The notes: generated by a model from the letters alone, not told the origin. Counted from the stretch's first letter, positions 24,452 through 31,967 are shown. The stretch: DNA of 40,392 bases from an uncultured Lachnospiraceae bacterium (GCA_937916415.1 CALGGH010000030.1:1-40392), one strand, 5' to 3'. Made by a program: numbers and translations.

Positions 24452-24476
24452 CGGGGGCCCTCGCGGCCCCCGTTTC
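24452..24476 (+). terminator. Terminator of the sugar ABC operon
   Basis: CGGGGGCC (24452-24459) pairs with GGCCCCCG (24465-24472) over a 5-nt loop, followed by TTTCGT. A strong stem with a short T tract, 55 bp after the permease stop. Confidence 0.8.
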
Positions 24477-24490
24477 GTGCGTCACGCAGA

Positions 24491-24540
24491 TTTGCTTTTG
24501 TGTCATAAAAATGTGCTTTTGTGTCATAAAAATGTGCTTG
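24491..24540. repeat. 21-bp tandem repeat upstream of the infC promoter
   Basis: Two perfect copies of a 21-bp unit (gcttttgtgtcataaaaatg plus one base) and the start of a third, whose TGCTTGACG forms the -35 box of the infC promoter. The repeated TTTTGTGTCATAAA words could be regulator sites or an UP-like element. Confidence 0.75.
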
Positions 24541-24566
24541 ACGTGGATGATATGCCGTGGTATTGT
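24538..24566 (+). promoter_or_regulatory. Promoter of infC-rpmI-rplT
   Basis: TTGACG (24538-24543), 17-bp spacer, TATTGT (24561-24566); transcription would start near 24573, giving a leader of about 160 nt before infC. Confidence 0.75.
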
Positions 24567-24572
24567 ACATAA

Positions 24573-24733
24573 GTACGCGCAAGCGTTAGGTTTAAACAAA
24601 GCAGAGTATCCGCTCTCACCCGTCGGCAATCGCGTCGCACGGCGTCAATATCCTAACACGGTGGTTCCGTGTCACGTATTGTTTATTGAGTGGATGGTCA
24701 TGCTGTCCATTTTTTTTTACGGAGGGAACAACC
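24573..24733 (+). promoter_or_regulatory. infC leader, probable L20-type autoregulatory leader
   Basis: The leader folds: TTAGG (24586-24590) can pair with CCTAA (24652-24656) over a long distance, enclosing AGAG/CTCT (24603-24616) and other stems. ACACGG/CCGTGT (near 24656-24672) forms a tight hairpin, and an attenuator with nine T follows. In Bacillus and relatives, ribosomal protein L20 binds the leader of infC-rpmI-rplT and causes premature termination. The position and terminator fit that class; identity of the L20 site itself is inferred. Confidence 0.6.
24691..24719 (+). terminator. Attenuator before infC
   Basis: TGGATGGT pairs with GCTGTCCA (with G-U pairs) and is followed directly by nine T, just before the infC ribosome site GGAGGG (24721-24726). 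It is an intrinsic terminator inside the leader, consistent with regulated read-through. Confidence 0.65.
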
Positions 24734-25243
24734 ATTAGCGAATTATTCATTAACGAGCAGATCAGAGCGAAGGAAGTCAGGGTCATCGGAGAAGATGGCA
24801 ACCAGCTGGGCGTCATGCCGCTGAAGGATGCCTTGCATCTGGCCGAAGAGGCAGGCGTGGATCTGGTGAACATCGCGCCCACCGCGAATCCGCCGGTGTG
24901 CCGCATCGTGGATTACGGCAAGTTCAGGTATGAGCAGACCCGTAAGGAGAAGGAGGCCAAGAAGAAACAAAAGATCGTTGAGATCAAGGAAATCCGCCTC
25001 TCACCCAACATTGACACCAATGACTTAAACACCAAGACCCAGAATGCCCGCAAATTCCTTGAAAAGGGAAACAGGGTAAAGGTTACGCTTAGGTTCAGGG
25101 GACGCGAGATGGCGCACATGGCGCAGTCCAGGCACATTTTGGATGACTTTGCGGAATCCCTGTCAGACATCGCCGTGATGGACAAGGAGCCGAAGGTTGA
25201 AGGCAGGTCCATGACCATGTTCCTTGCGGAAAAGAAAAAGTGA
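24734..25243 (+). CDS. infC: Translation initiation factor IF-3 (ATT start)
   Basis: 169 aa. The N-terminal domain starts SELFINEQIRAKEVRVIGEDGNQLG and the linker is the usual Lys-rich helix (YEQTRKEKEAKKKQKIVEIKEIRL), followed by the C-terminal domain (TKTQNARKFLEKGNRVKVTLRFRGREMAH). Full family length. IF3 selects initiator tRNA and AUG/GUG/UUG codons on the 30S subunit. The frame is open from a TTG at 24686, but that lies in the attenuator; GGAGGG (24721-24726) is 7 nt from the ATT at 24734, which gives the canonical first residues (M)SELFINEQIR. An AUU start on infC is the known basis of IF3 autoregulation in Escherichia coli. rpmI and rplT follow. Confidence 0.95.
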   Translation: MSELFINEQIRAKEVRVIGEDGNQLGVMPLKDALHLAEEAGVDLVNIAPTANPPVCRIVDYGKFRYEQTRKEKEAKKKQKIVEIKEIRLSPNIDTNDLNTKTQNARKFLEKGNRVKVTLRFRGREMAHMAQSRHILDDFAESLSDIAVMDKEPKVEGRSMTMFLAEKKK

Positions 25244-25277
25244 TCCCCAAGGGAATAAACGATAGGAGGAAAAGACA

Positions 25278-25475
25278 ATGCCCAAGATGAAAACAAGCAG
25301 ATCCGCTGCCAAGAGATTTAAGGTTACAGGCACCGGCAAGCTTAAGAGAAACAAAGCCTACAGACGTCATATTCTGACCAAGAAGACGACCAAGAACAAG
25401 AGACAACTGCGTCATCCCGCCATGACCGACGAGACTAACGTAAAGAATATGAAGAAGATCCTTCCTTACCTTTGA
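25278..25475 (+). CDS. rpmI: 50S ribosomal protein L35
   Basis: 65 aa, very basic, full length. Starts MPKMKTSRSAAKRFKVTGTG and contains KLKRNKAYRRHILTKKTTKNKRQLR, the L35 signature. GGAGG precedes the ATG. It lies between infC and rplT, the universal order. Confidence 0.97.
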   Translation: MPKMKTSRSAAKRFKVTGTGKLKRNKAYRRHILTKKTTKNKRQLRHPAMTDETNVKNMKKILPYL

Positions 25476-25519
25476 TTTTGATCTGGTAGGATAGGTTTTG
25501 TAGACGGAGGAATAGAATT

Positions 25520-25882
25520 ATGGCAAGAATCAAAGGCGGTTTGAACGCCAAAAAGAGACACAACAGGGTACTTAAGCTCGCTAAGGGTTATCGTGGTGCC
25601 CGTTCCAAACAGTATAGGATAGCCAAGCAGTCAGTCATGAGGGCACTTGCTTCTTCATACAGGGGTCGCAAGGAGCGTAAGCGTGAGTTCAGAAGGCTCT
25701 GGATCGCGCGCATCAATGCGGCAGCCAGACTGAACGGCATTTCATACAGCAAGTTCATGTACGGCCTCAAGAACGCAGGCGTGGACATGAACCGCAAGAT
25801 GCTGGCGGAGATGGCCGTAAACGACGCGGCAGGCTTCGCAACGCTTGCCGAACTGGCCAAGGCAAACCAGACTCCCGCGTAA
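25520..25882 (+). CDS. rplT: 50S ribosomal protein L20
   Basis: 120 aa, basic, full length. MARIKGGLNAKKRHNRVLKLAKGYRG and RRLWIARINAAARLNGISYSKFM are family signatures. L20 is an early 23S rRNA binder and, in Firmicutes, the likely repressor of this operon through the leader upstream of infC. GGAGG gives the ATG at 25520. A terminator follows 30 bp after the stop. Confidence 0.97.
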   Translation: MARIKGGLNAKKRHNRVLKLAKGYRGARSKQYRIAKQSVMRALASSYRGRKERKREFRRLWIARINAAARLNGISYSKFMYGLKNAGVDMNRKMLAEMAVNDAAGFATLAELAKANQTPA

Positions 25883-25912
25883 GTCTGCGGCATATATTTC
25901 TGACGATGAACG

Positions 25913-25946
25913 CAAAGGCTCTTTCATTTTTGAGAGGGCCTTTTTC
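25913..25946 (+). terminator. Terminator of infC-rpmI-rplT
   Basis: AAAGGCTCT (from 25914) pairs with AGAGGGCCTTT, loop of about ten bases, followed by a T-run (TTTTTC). Confidence 0.8.
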
Positions 25947-26081
25947 TTTGTCATTTTTTTGCCATTATTTTCCATAGGCTATGTTTTTTCTATAAAAAAT
26001 GGTAAAATAAGTATGTTGTATCGTGAAAATGAAAGACAAATTTGTTTCGATAAACATACAACGCGTTCGGAAGGTTTTGTC

Positions 26082-27152
26082 ATGAAACTCATCGATCTGA
26101 TAAACAGGGACGTCAAGGCAGAGAATGAATCCAAAAAAGTAATGGTGGCACTCAGGGTGCTTTACCTGATAGTCGCGATTGCTTTTTTATTGGACGTGAT
26201 CCTGGCGGGACCGCACAATTTCCAAACATACTGGTGCGGATTCTGCCTTTTCTATGCCGTGCTCATCGCTCTTTTCATTTATACGTATTATTCCAGGACC
26301 AGGGTTTCGCTCTGGCTTTTTCTGATTTACGTTTTCTCATGGTCCATATACATGATCCCCAAGGTCGGTTGGAGCGCGGGCATGCAGAACTTCTTCATCC
26401 TCGTGCTGCTGATGGTTTTCTTTGGTTCGTATGCCAGGATAGGGATGAAGCTGCTTTTGGCTGCATTCGTGCTGGCGACCCGCGTGGTCGTCATCCTAAC
26501 CCTGGGAGGCATCAAGCCGGTGGGCGAGATCAGCTGGCTGACCGACAAGCTTTTGCAGATAGTCAACATATCCGCCGTGTTCTCAGCCATCATATACTTG
26601 TCATATAACTTCAGCAAGGCTGAAAAGGAAGAAGAGGGCAAACTGGTTGAATATAATGACCGTCTGCAGAAGGAGGCCTACACCGATCAGCTGACCGGCC
26701 TGTACAACAGAAGGCGTGCCAAGGATTATCTCGCGGACCTGATAGCGGAGAACAACGGATCAGCGATAAGCCTGGCGCTCGGAGACATTGACTTTTTCAA
26801 AAAGGTAAATGATACCTATGGACATGATTCCGGAGACGAGGTGCTGAAGAAGATCGCCAAGACCATGATGGAAACCATGCGCAGCAACACGTTCATCTCC
26901 AGATGGGGCGGTGAGGAGTTCCTGATCGTCTTTCCCAACTGTAACGGTGACGAGGCTCACATAGCCCTGGAGAGACTCAGAATGGCCATCCATGACAGCG
27001 AAACGGTGGTCGGGGAACAGCACATCAAGGTCACCATGACCTTCGGACTGGTTGAATACGACTATGGCGGAGACTTCGAAAATTCCATCAAGCTAGCGGA
27101 CGAGAACCTCTATCGCGGCAAGGAAAGCGGACGAAACCAGGTCGTTTACTAG
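26082..27152 (+). CDS. Membrane-bound diguanylate cyclase (GGDEF)
   Basis: 356 aa. Five or six membrane helices (about residues 20-185) form the sensory part, then a short coiled coil (SKAEKEEEGKLVEYNDRLQKEA) leads to a GGDEF domain (about 195-356): YTDQLTGLYNRR, LGDIDFFKKVNDTYGHDSGDEVLK, and the active site RWGGEEF near residue 275. GGEEF is a catalytically competent form, making c-di-GMP from two GTP. The RxxD inhibitory I-site five residues before the active site is missing (RSNT there), so product feedback is probably absent. The frame is open from 25845 across the rplT terminator; GGAAGG (26069-26074) supports the ATG at 26082. It is monocistronic. Confidence 0.9.
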   Translation: MKLIDLINRDVKAENESKKVMVALRVLYLIVAIAFLLDVILAGPHNFQTYWCGFCLFYAVLIALFIYTYYSRTRVSLWLFLIYVFSWSIYMIPKVGWSAGMQNFFILVLLMVFFGSYARIGMKLLLAAFVLATRVVVILTLGGIKPVGEISWLTDKLLQIVNISAVFSAIIYLSYNFSKAEKEEEGKLVEYNDRLQKEAYTDQLTGLYNRRRAKDYLADLIAENNGSAISLALGDIDFFKKVNDTYGHDSGDEVLKKIAKTMMETMRSNTFISRWGGEEFLIVFPNCNGDEAHIALERLRMAIHDSETVVGEQHIKVTMTFGLVEYDYGGDFENSIKLADENLYRGKESGRNQVVY

Positions 27153-27203
27153 CGTAGGGTTTCAATGACTTCTTTACTTAAAACGCTACACTAGCATTTT
27201 TTG
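27150..27203 (+). terminator. Weak terminator after the diguanylate cyclase gene
   Basis: TAGCGT (27150-27155) and ACGCTA (27183-27188) can pair over a long loop, with a T-run at 27198-27203. The stem is short and overlaps the stop codon, so the call is weak. Confidence 0.35.
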
Positions 27204-27317
27204 AGACGCAGGCAGGGATCAGACAGGATACGGCTCAAGGCTTTCGTGGCCGGCCGGCATATCGATGACAGTGGAATCCATGAGAGTTATTTTTACGGAT
27301 AACGAGGAGGAAAACGG

Positions 27318-28583
27318 ATGTACAGACCTGAGATTGCCCCCATGGGGTGGAACAGCTGGGACTGCTACGGAGCTGCCGTAACGGAAAAGGAAGTAAGGCA
27401 GAATGCCGAATTTATGGCTGCTCATCTGAAGCAGTACGGTTGGAAGTACGTGGTCGTGGACATACAGTGGTATGAACCCGGAGCCACGTCTCATGAATAC
27501 AGGCCATTTGCGGATCTGTGCATGGATGAATACGGACGGCTCCTGCCCGCGCCCAACAGATTTCCTTCGGCAGCCGATGGGAAGGGCTTTGGCCCCCTGG
27601 CGGAGTACGTTCATTCGCTGGGACTTAAGTTCGGCATTCACATAATGAGGGGAATCCCGCGTCAGGCGGTCCATAAGAACCTGCCGGTACTTGGTACCGA
27701 CAAGACAGCACGCGATGCCGCCAGATTTAACAGCATCTGCACGTGGAATCCTGACATGTACGGCGCCAGGGCAGATGAAACCGGAAGGACGTATTATGAC
27801 TCGATATTCAGGCTCTACGCCGGGTGGGGCGTGGATTTTATAAAGTGCGATGACGTATGCAGGGAACTTCCTCACGAAGAAGATGAGATGAAGATGCTGT
27901 CTGAAGCGCTGAATGCCTGCGGAAGGGAGATGGTTCTTTCGCTTTCTCCCGGCCCTGCCCTTATTGAAAAGGCGGAAACATACAAGCAGGTTGCCAACAT
28001 GTGGCGCATCACGGATGATTTTTGGGATGAATGGAAACTGTTGTATGCCATGTTTGAACGTGCGGAAAAATGGAGCATGCATGCCGGTGCGGGCCATTTC
28101 CCGGATGCGGACATGCTTCCCATAGGACCCATCAGGCAGGATTATGATACGAGCAACCGGACTGCATTTACGGAGGACGAACAGATCGCCATGATGACTC
28201 TCTGGTCCATCATGCGCTCCCCGCTTATGATCGGGGGTGAGATGACGGGCTTCGATGATTTCACCATGAGGCTCATCACCAATGAGGCCGTTCTTAAGAT
28301 GCATGCCAATTCCAGAAATGCCCGTCAGATAATCAGAAGGGAGATTTCCGGCAAAGAAATCATTCTCTGGATGGCAGATGATCGTGAAGGCGGTAAATAC
28401 CTGGCGACGTTCAACGCATCGGATGAGGGCGGACGTGCTGAGGTTGAACTCGGGGAAATCGAAGACGTTCCCGCGGACAGTAAAGCCATCGAGCTGTGGA
28501 CGGGAGAGAGCGTGACTCTCGGAAATGTCTTTACCGCTGACGTTCCTGCTCACGGAGCCAAGGTCTTCCACGTCGTCGCTTGA
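27318..28583 (+). CDS. GH27 alpha-galactosidase
   Basis: 421-aa retaining glycoside hydrolase acting on terminal alpha-galactosides (melibiose, raffinose-type or galactomannan side chains). It opens with APMGWNSWDCYG, the GH27 start motif. The (beta/alpha)8 barrel carries VVVDIQWYEPG, GLKFGIHIMRGIPRQAV, the nucleophile strand DFIKCDDV (Asp178) and the acid/base loop WRITDDFWDEW (Asp234 by alignment with human GLA Asp231). A C-terminal beta domain (about 330-421) follows. No signal peptide is present, so it should act inside the cell on imported oligosaccharides. GGAGG gives the ATG at 27318. It is transcribed alone and is followed by a hairpin. Some related GH27/GH-like members act on beta-L-arabinopyranosides, which cannot be excluded. 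Confidence 0.88.
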   Translation: MYRPEIAPMGWNSWDCYGAAVTEKEVRQNAEFMAAHLKQYGWKYVVVDIQWYEPGATSHEYRPFADLCMDEYGRLLPAPNRFPSAADGKGFGPLAEYVHSLGLKFGIHIMRGIPRQAVHKNLPVLGTDKTARDAARFNSICTWNPDMYGARADETGRTYYDSIFRLYAGWGVDFIKCDDVCRELPHEEDEMKMLSEALNACGREMVLSLSPGPALIEKAETYKQVANMWRITDDFWDEWKLLYAMFERAEKWSMHAGAGHFPDADMLPIGPIRQDYDTSNRTAFTEDEQIAMMTLWSIMRSPLMIGGEMTGFDDFTMRLITNEAVLKMHANSRNARQIIRREISGKEIILWMADDREGGKYLATFNASDEGGRAEVELGEIEDVPADSKAIELWTGESVTLGNVFTADVPAHGAKVFHVVA

Positions 28584-28597
28584 CTTTCAGAATAATT

Positions 28598-28643
28598 GAG
28601 GGAGTCAAAGAATCACTGAACCGGCACTCCCTCAGGAGGTTTT
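28598..28643 (+). terminator. Terminator after the alpha-galactosidase gene
   Basis: GAGGGAGT (28598-28605) pairs perfectly with ACTCCCTC (28626-28633) over a 20-nt loop; a short T tract (TTTT) follows after AGGAGG. The remaining gap to 28806 shows no gene. Confidence 0.6.
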
Positions 28644-28806
28644 GCCTTCTTTATAAAGGCTGAGCCTCGGCCCGGCCGTTTGTCAATAGCTTCCTGTATA
28701 ATTTAAAGTGCAGACGACAGGTAAGTCAGACTTAACATAAAGAGATTCCTCAGCTAAACTGTCATTACTGACCCACAAAGTTATCTATAAGGTTCAGATG
28801 CCCAGA

Positions 28807-29013
28807 GTTATACCGCATGTGTGCAGACCCACCTACTGCTCCAATATGGCAAGATCTGGTATGAACCCTAAAACGCTTCAGTATCTCATGGGACATTCGG
28901 ATATCAGCGTCACGCTGAATACTTATACACATGTTAAGTTTGAGGACGCCAGAGCAGAGGTTGAGAAGCTGAACGCTGAATGTAGTACAAAGCCCGAAAA
29001 ACCGCAGGTGTAA
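28807..29013 (+). pseudogene. Integrase C-terminal remnant of an older element
   Basis: About 69 residues that match the last part of the intact integrase at 32579-33673 (PHVCR.TYCSNMA.SGMNPKTLQYLMGH.DISVTLNTYTHVKFEDA, then the same C-terminus), with high DNA identity that begins abruptly near 28807. The box II HxxRH motif is changed to H-x-x-R-P, so the conserved histidine is lost. Most of the protein is missing. It lies just left of the attachment-site duplication and marks an earlier Tn916-type insertion at the same locus. Confidence 0.85.
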
Positions 29014-29023
29014 AACCGAACCT

Positions 29024-29043
29024 TTTACACCTTACTTTACACC
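29024..29043. repeat. Paired TTTACACC sites, outer left
   Basis: TTTACACC at 29024-29031 and 29036-29043, 12 bp apart. The same word recurs in pairs at 29182/29193 and 33690/33702 and singly at 29352. Pairs about one helical turn apart on the flanks of an integrase gene fit arm-type integrase sites. Confidence 0.5.
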
Positions 29044-29088
29044 TTTTGAAAAGCGGTTTCAGAGAAAAAAACAGATAGCAATCAAGAG

Positions 29089-29136
29089 ATGGTTAAAATA
29101 CTGTTCGTCTGCTGGGGCAATATCCACGGATAGCCG
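29089..29136 (+). pseudogene. 5' fragment of the tyrosine phosphatase gene (left junction)
   Basis: ATG at 29089 begins MVKILFVCWGNI and then runs into HG and a TAG stop. It is the first twelve codons of a low-molecular-weight phosphatase gene, cut where the intact copy at 33957 continues with CRSPM. There is no good ribosome site. It is best read as the displaced original start of the target gene. Confidence 0.8.
29102..29123. repeat. Left 22-bp direct repeat (att site)
   Basis: Perfect 22-bp match to 33970-33991, beginning tgttcgtctgctgg and ending caatat. In both copies it encodes the LFVCWGNI part of the phosphatase P-loop. The pair brackets the integrase-bearing segment and is the expected trace of site-specific integration. 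Confidence 0.85.
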
Positions 29137-29181
29137 TGAGAACGCAGAAAATAAGGCATTTCAACCATCGACAAAAGTAAC

Positions 29182-29200
29182 TTTACACCTTTTTTACACC
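29182..29200. repeat. Paired TTTACACC sites, inner left
   Basis: TTTACACC at 29182-29189 and 29193-29200, 11 bp apart, just inside the left att repeat; a single further copy is at 29352-29359. Candidate integrase arm sites. Confidence 0.5.
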
Positions 29201-29230
29201 GAAAGAAAACCGCCCCCGATAAGATAAGAG

Positions 29231-29257
29231 AAGCACCCGCTCACGCGAGTGCTTTTA
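29231..29257 (+). terminator. Hairpin with T-run inside the left end of the element
   Basis: GCAC-C-CGC TCAC GCG-A-GTGC with one mismatch, followed by TTTTATT. It would stop transcription entering the element from the left. The stretch 29258-29394 shows no gene. Confidence 0.6.
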
Positions 29258-29394
29258 TTCTCTCATTGTAAAAGAATTGGATGGGCGGCGTATCCATCAT
29301 ATCAGGTTCCCCAGAGGGGAGCGCAGGGTGCCTTTCCTGCTCGTCAATTTCTTTACACCCATAAGGTAGCACTATTTTGCGGGATAGTCAAGCG

Positions 29395-29766
29395 CTAATC
29401 TGTCATTTTCTCAACTTTTTTCAGCCTTCCCGAGTTTACATAAGCTTCAATCTTGCTCATCTTTACATCAAAGACCGTGGCAACATAGTAACGGTTCTTC
29501 TTAACATCCAGTTTAATGCACAGAAAGATGTTATCTCTGTATATCTTCACAAGCTCAAGATTCCCATTATAGCATCCGGCGTAATCCGGAGACGATATGA
29601 TCTCCGGCAGAAAGTCGATGTATTTGGCGGCAACAAAGTGCTTCCTGTTAATCAGGTGTGCCAACAGCCCTTTAGAACGGTATATCTCGAAAGACGGGTA
29701 ATCCGTTCCAAGCAGATTGTTCAGACTGGTGTTAAATCGTGCAATTTTTATCATTTTATCGCTCAT
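29395..29766 (-). CDS. PBECR3-like nuclease-domain protein
   Basis: 123 aa, basic and soluble. Residues about 28-120 resemble the PBECR3 family (phage-Barnase-EndoU-ColicinE5/D-RelE-like nuclease 3): a H-x-I/K region near LLAHLINRKHF, then LPEIISSPDYAGCYNGNLELVKIYRDN, KLDVKKNRYYVATVF and a closing SGRLKK. Such domains are thought to be RNase-like toxins of phages and mobile elements. The ATG at 29766 lies 10 bp after the stop of the interrupted upstream gene, so both were one operon on the minus strand. This gene looks intact while its partner is broken. The family match is from memory, and nuclease activity is not shown by the sequence. Confidence 0.6.
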   Translation of the reverse strand: MSDKMIKIARFNTSLNNLLGTDYPSFEIYRSKGLLAHLINRKHFVAAKYIDFLPEIISSPDYAGCYNGNLELVKIYRDNIFLCIKLDVKKNRYYVATVFDVKMSKIEAYVNSGRLKKVEKMTD

Positions 29767-29776
29767 GTGTGTTCTC

Positions 29777-30435
29777 TTATTTCTTTCCCCGCTGACTGAT
29801 GTTGCTTTTGAGCAAAGGAGAGAGTTTTATAGCAGAGAGCAATGCGCTTCTCTGTTCATCGTTCAGTTTATCTGCTGGCACTTGTATCTGCTCCAGCAAT
29901 ATATCAAGGAATTGCTCCGGCGAGCCGGTGGGAGCTTCCGTGGAAGTGCTGGCATTTGCTGCATGACGGCTTCTCTGGTTTGTTCCTTCAGCTCCTCGAT
30001 GTTGTCCAGCTTATGCTTTTCCTGCAAATCCGCAAGGATCATATCCATGTCATCGTGGATCGCCTCGCGCACGAAGCGGTCTTCATCTACTACTGCGAGA
30101 TCAAGGGTGCGTGATTCGAAGCTTTCCGTATCGCCTGCGGCGAGACGGAAAGCTTCGCGGGCATAGAATAAGGTTGCATTGTTCTGCACCATAGAAAGCG
30201 AGGCGGCCTGCGAAGCATATACAGCAATATCCAGCATAAGCCGCTGGAAGCCTTTGTGTGCGATTAGATCAGAGAGCAGCAGGTGGTCAAAGTTATTTTG
30301 CTTCAGTGCGCTCACGGCTTCATCGGTGAGCATAAACGCCTCCACAGGCGTGTCCTGTCACTCGCGGCGCAGATCCTCCAGACGCTCTCCAAATGTGGTG
30401 ATGATGTCCTCGCGATGCGCTTTGTTATCAGCCAT
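29777..30435 (-). pseudogene. Interrupted mobile-element gene (nonsense codon plus frameshift)
   Basis: Reading from ATG at 30435 gives MADNKAHREDIITTFGERLE and five more residues, then TGA at 30360-30358, then continues in the same frame QDTPVEAFMLTDEAVSALKQ. Near 29950-29965 the frame shifts; the new frame reads STEAPTGSPEQFLDILLEQI and onward to a natural TAA at 29779-29777. Joined, it would be about 218 aa, mostly helical and acidic, unlike any family I can name. A restored protein would need both lesions repaired. An internal ATG at 30345 could express a fragment. Sequencing error could explain either lesion, but two independent ones favour decay. It precedes the PBECR3-like gene in one operon. 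Confidence 0.75.
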
Positions 30436-30776
30436 ACTGCGCCTACCTCATCCCATATTCGACCGCCCTATTATACCACAAAAGCATAAAAGATTGTGTT
30501 TTTTATGTAAAAAGAGCCGGATACCCATCCTTTTGCAATTATTCGGGAAAACGCATTTTCTCTGTTAAATTAGGCACACGATACATTTGCACATTGAAAA
30601 CTGAATAGCCACGCCGATAAAAGTACGCCCTTCGATTGAGAGTGAAGCGATGACCACGAACAGGCTTCGTGCGAGCGGGGCAGACACGCCGCTGTGAGAG
30701 ACCAATGGGAGAACGGGGGCAGGACAGATACTCGGAAGGTGGTGTTTTATTACAGATATTTCTACACACGCCGTAG
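30436..30776. other. Gene-free stretch with hairpins
   Basis: No convincing ORF. An AT-rich part (30470-30600) holds the minus-strand promoter. A GC-rich block (about 30610-30740) has two hairpins: GAAGC/GCTTC (30644-30668) and AGCGG/CCGCT (30674-30693). The missing 5' half of the primase gene should have lain here, so this is probably a deletion scar or inserted remnant. Confidence 0.4.
30470..30478 (-). promoter_or_regulatory. Extended -10 promoter of the minus-strand pair
   Basis: On the minus strand TGGTATAAT (30478 to 30470) is a full extended -10 element (TGnTATAAT), about 35 bp before the ATG at 30435. No clear -35 box is present, which is usual for extended -10 promoters. Confidence 0.6.
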
Positions 30777-30830
30777 TACCGGCAGATTTTAGCCCTGCAA
30801 AAGGAAATCTACGACACCATCACGCCTTAT

Positions 30831-31967
30831 GTGCGCAGCAATGTGGCGAAGAATGTGGAGAAGCTGCTTAACGCAATGAAGATACGGGCGTATTGCGACT
30901 GCCTGCCAGCGCAGACGGACAGGATACATGTGGCGAATGGTACGCTTTATCTGGACGGCAGGTACGATGCGGAGATGCAGTTTTGCCAGAACCGCTTGCC
31001 GGTAAGCTACAAGCCGGACGCGCCGAAGCCGGAGCGGTGGATGAAATTCCTATCGGAGCTTTTGGAGGCGGAGGACATCCCGACCTTGCAGGAGTTCATG
31101 GGCTATGTGCTGATACCGACCAACCGCGCACAGACCATGATGCTGATAACAGGCAACGGCGGCGAGGGCAAGTCACGCATCGGGCGTGTGCTGCGGGCGA
31201 TACTCGGAGACAACATGAACACCAGTAGCATACAGAAGCTGGCGACGGACAGGTTCTCCCGTGCCGATCAGGAGGGAAAGCTCCTTATGCTGGACGACGA
31301 CATGAAGATGGAGGCGCTTTCCGAGACCAACGTGCTGAAAGCCATCGTCACGATGGAGGACAAGATCGACCTTGAACGCAAGGGCAGGCAGAGCACGCAG
31401 GGGTATCTGTATGTGCGCGTCATGGGCTTCGGCAATGGCTCGCTCTCCGCGCTGTACGACCGCTCGGAGGGCTTCTACCGCAGGCAGCTCGCGCTGGTGG
31501 TCAAGGACAAGGACGAGAACTGCGTGGACGATAAGGAGTTGGGCGAGAAGCTGATCGCGGAGGCAGAGGGTATCTTCCTCTGGTGCCTTGAGGGTTTGCA
31601 CAGGCTGATCGCGCAGAACTACCACTTCACGGTAAGCGAACGGGCGCGGCAGCGCATGGAGGAGGCTAAGAAAGAGGATAACAACATCCTCGATTTCCTC
31701 GAATCCACGGGCTACATACGCTTCGAGCAGAACACGATGGCGACATCGAAGGCACTGTACACGGCGTATGTGATGTGGTGCTCCGATAATGCGGAGAAGC
31801 CGTTCGCGAAGCGCACCTTTGCGGCACACCTAAAGAGCAACGCGGCAAAGCTGCATATCACCTACGATAAAAACATCAGCATGGACTACGGCAAGACCGC
31901 GCGGGGCTACCGAGGTGTCCATGTGCAGGTGCGGACAGAGGGGTACATGCAGATGAGGATCGCATAA
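30831..31967 (+). CDS. P4-type phage/plasmid primase-helicase, C-terminal part (5'-truncated)
   Basis: 378 aa from a GTG at 30831; the coding-like frame extends up to 30777 and is stopped by TAG at 30774. It holds the D5_N-like region (VANGTLYLDGRYD) and an SF3 helicase domain with Walker A TGNGGEGKSRIG near residue 108, Walker B MLDDDMK, and the arginine/sensor region RSEGFYRRQL. The primase (TOPRIM or archaeo-eukaryotic) half found in full-length proteins of about 700-800 aa is missing, and there is no convincing ribosome site. The DNA upstream is gene-free. It is best seen as a truncated replication gene of the element, probably inactive as primase. The iteron-like cluster lies directly downstream. 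Confidence 0.8.
   Translation: MRSNVAKNVEKLLNAMKIRAYCDCLPAQTDRIHVANGTLYLDGRYDAEMQFCQNRLPVSYKPDAPKPERWMKFLSELLEAEDIPTLQEFMGYVLIPTNRAQTMMLITGNGGEGKSRIGRVLRAILGDNMNTSSIQKLATDRFSRADQEGKLLMLDDDMKMEALSETNVLKAIVTMEDKIDLERKGRQSTQGYLYVRVMGFGNGSLSALYDRSEGFYRRQLALVVKDKDENCVDDKELGEKLIAEAEGIFLWCLEGLHRLIAQNYHFTVSERARQRMEEAKKEDNNILDFLESTGYIRFEQNTMATSKALYTAYVMWCSDNAEKPFAKRTFAAHLKSNAAKLHITYDKNISMDYGKTARGYRGVHVQVRTEGYMQMRIA

Noticed and set aside
27142..27160. GTCGTTTACT word at the end of the diguanylate cyclase gene, resembling the structured element
   Set aside because: It is the last codons (V-V-Y-stop) of the gene and has no flanking core or stems of the element.
29717..30166. Plus-strand ORF opposite the broken minus-strand gene
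   Set aside because: The minus strand gives coherent protein through both lesions and has a promoter; the plus frame is Ser/Arg-rich noise.
30604..30740. HEARO/IscB-type guide RNA remnant
   Set aside because: It has hairpins in a mobile element, but I could not match conserved blocks of that RNA, and no IscB/TnpB gene is nearby.
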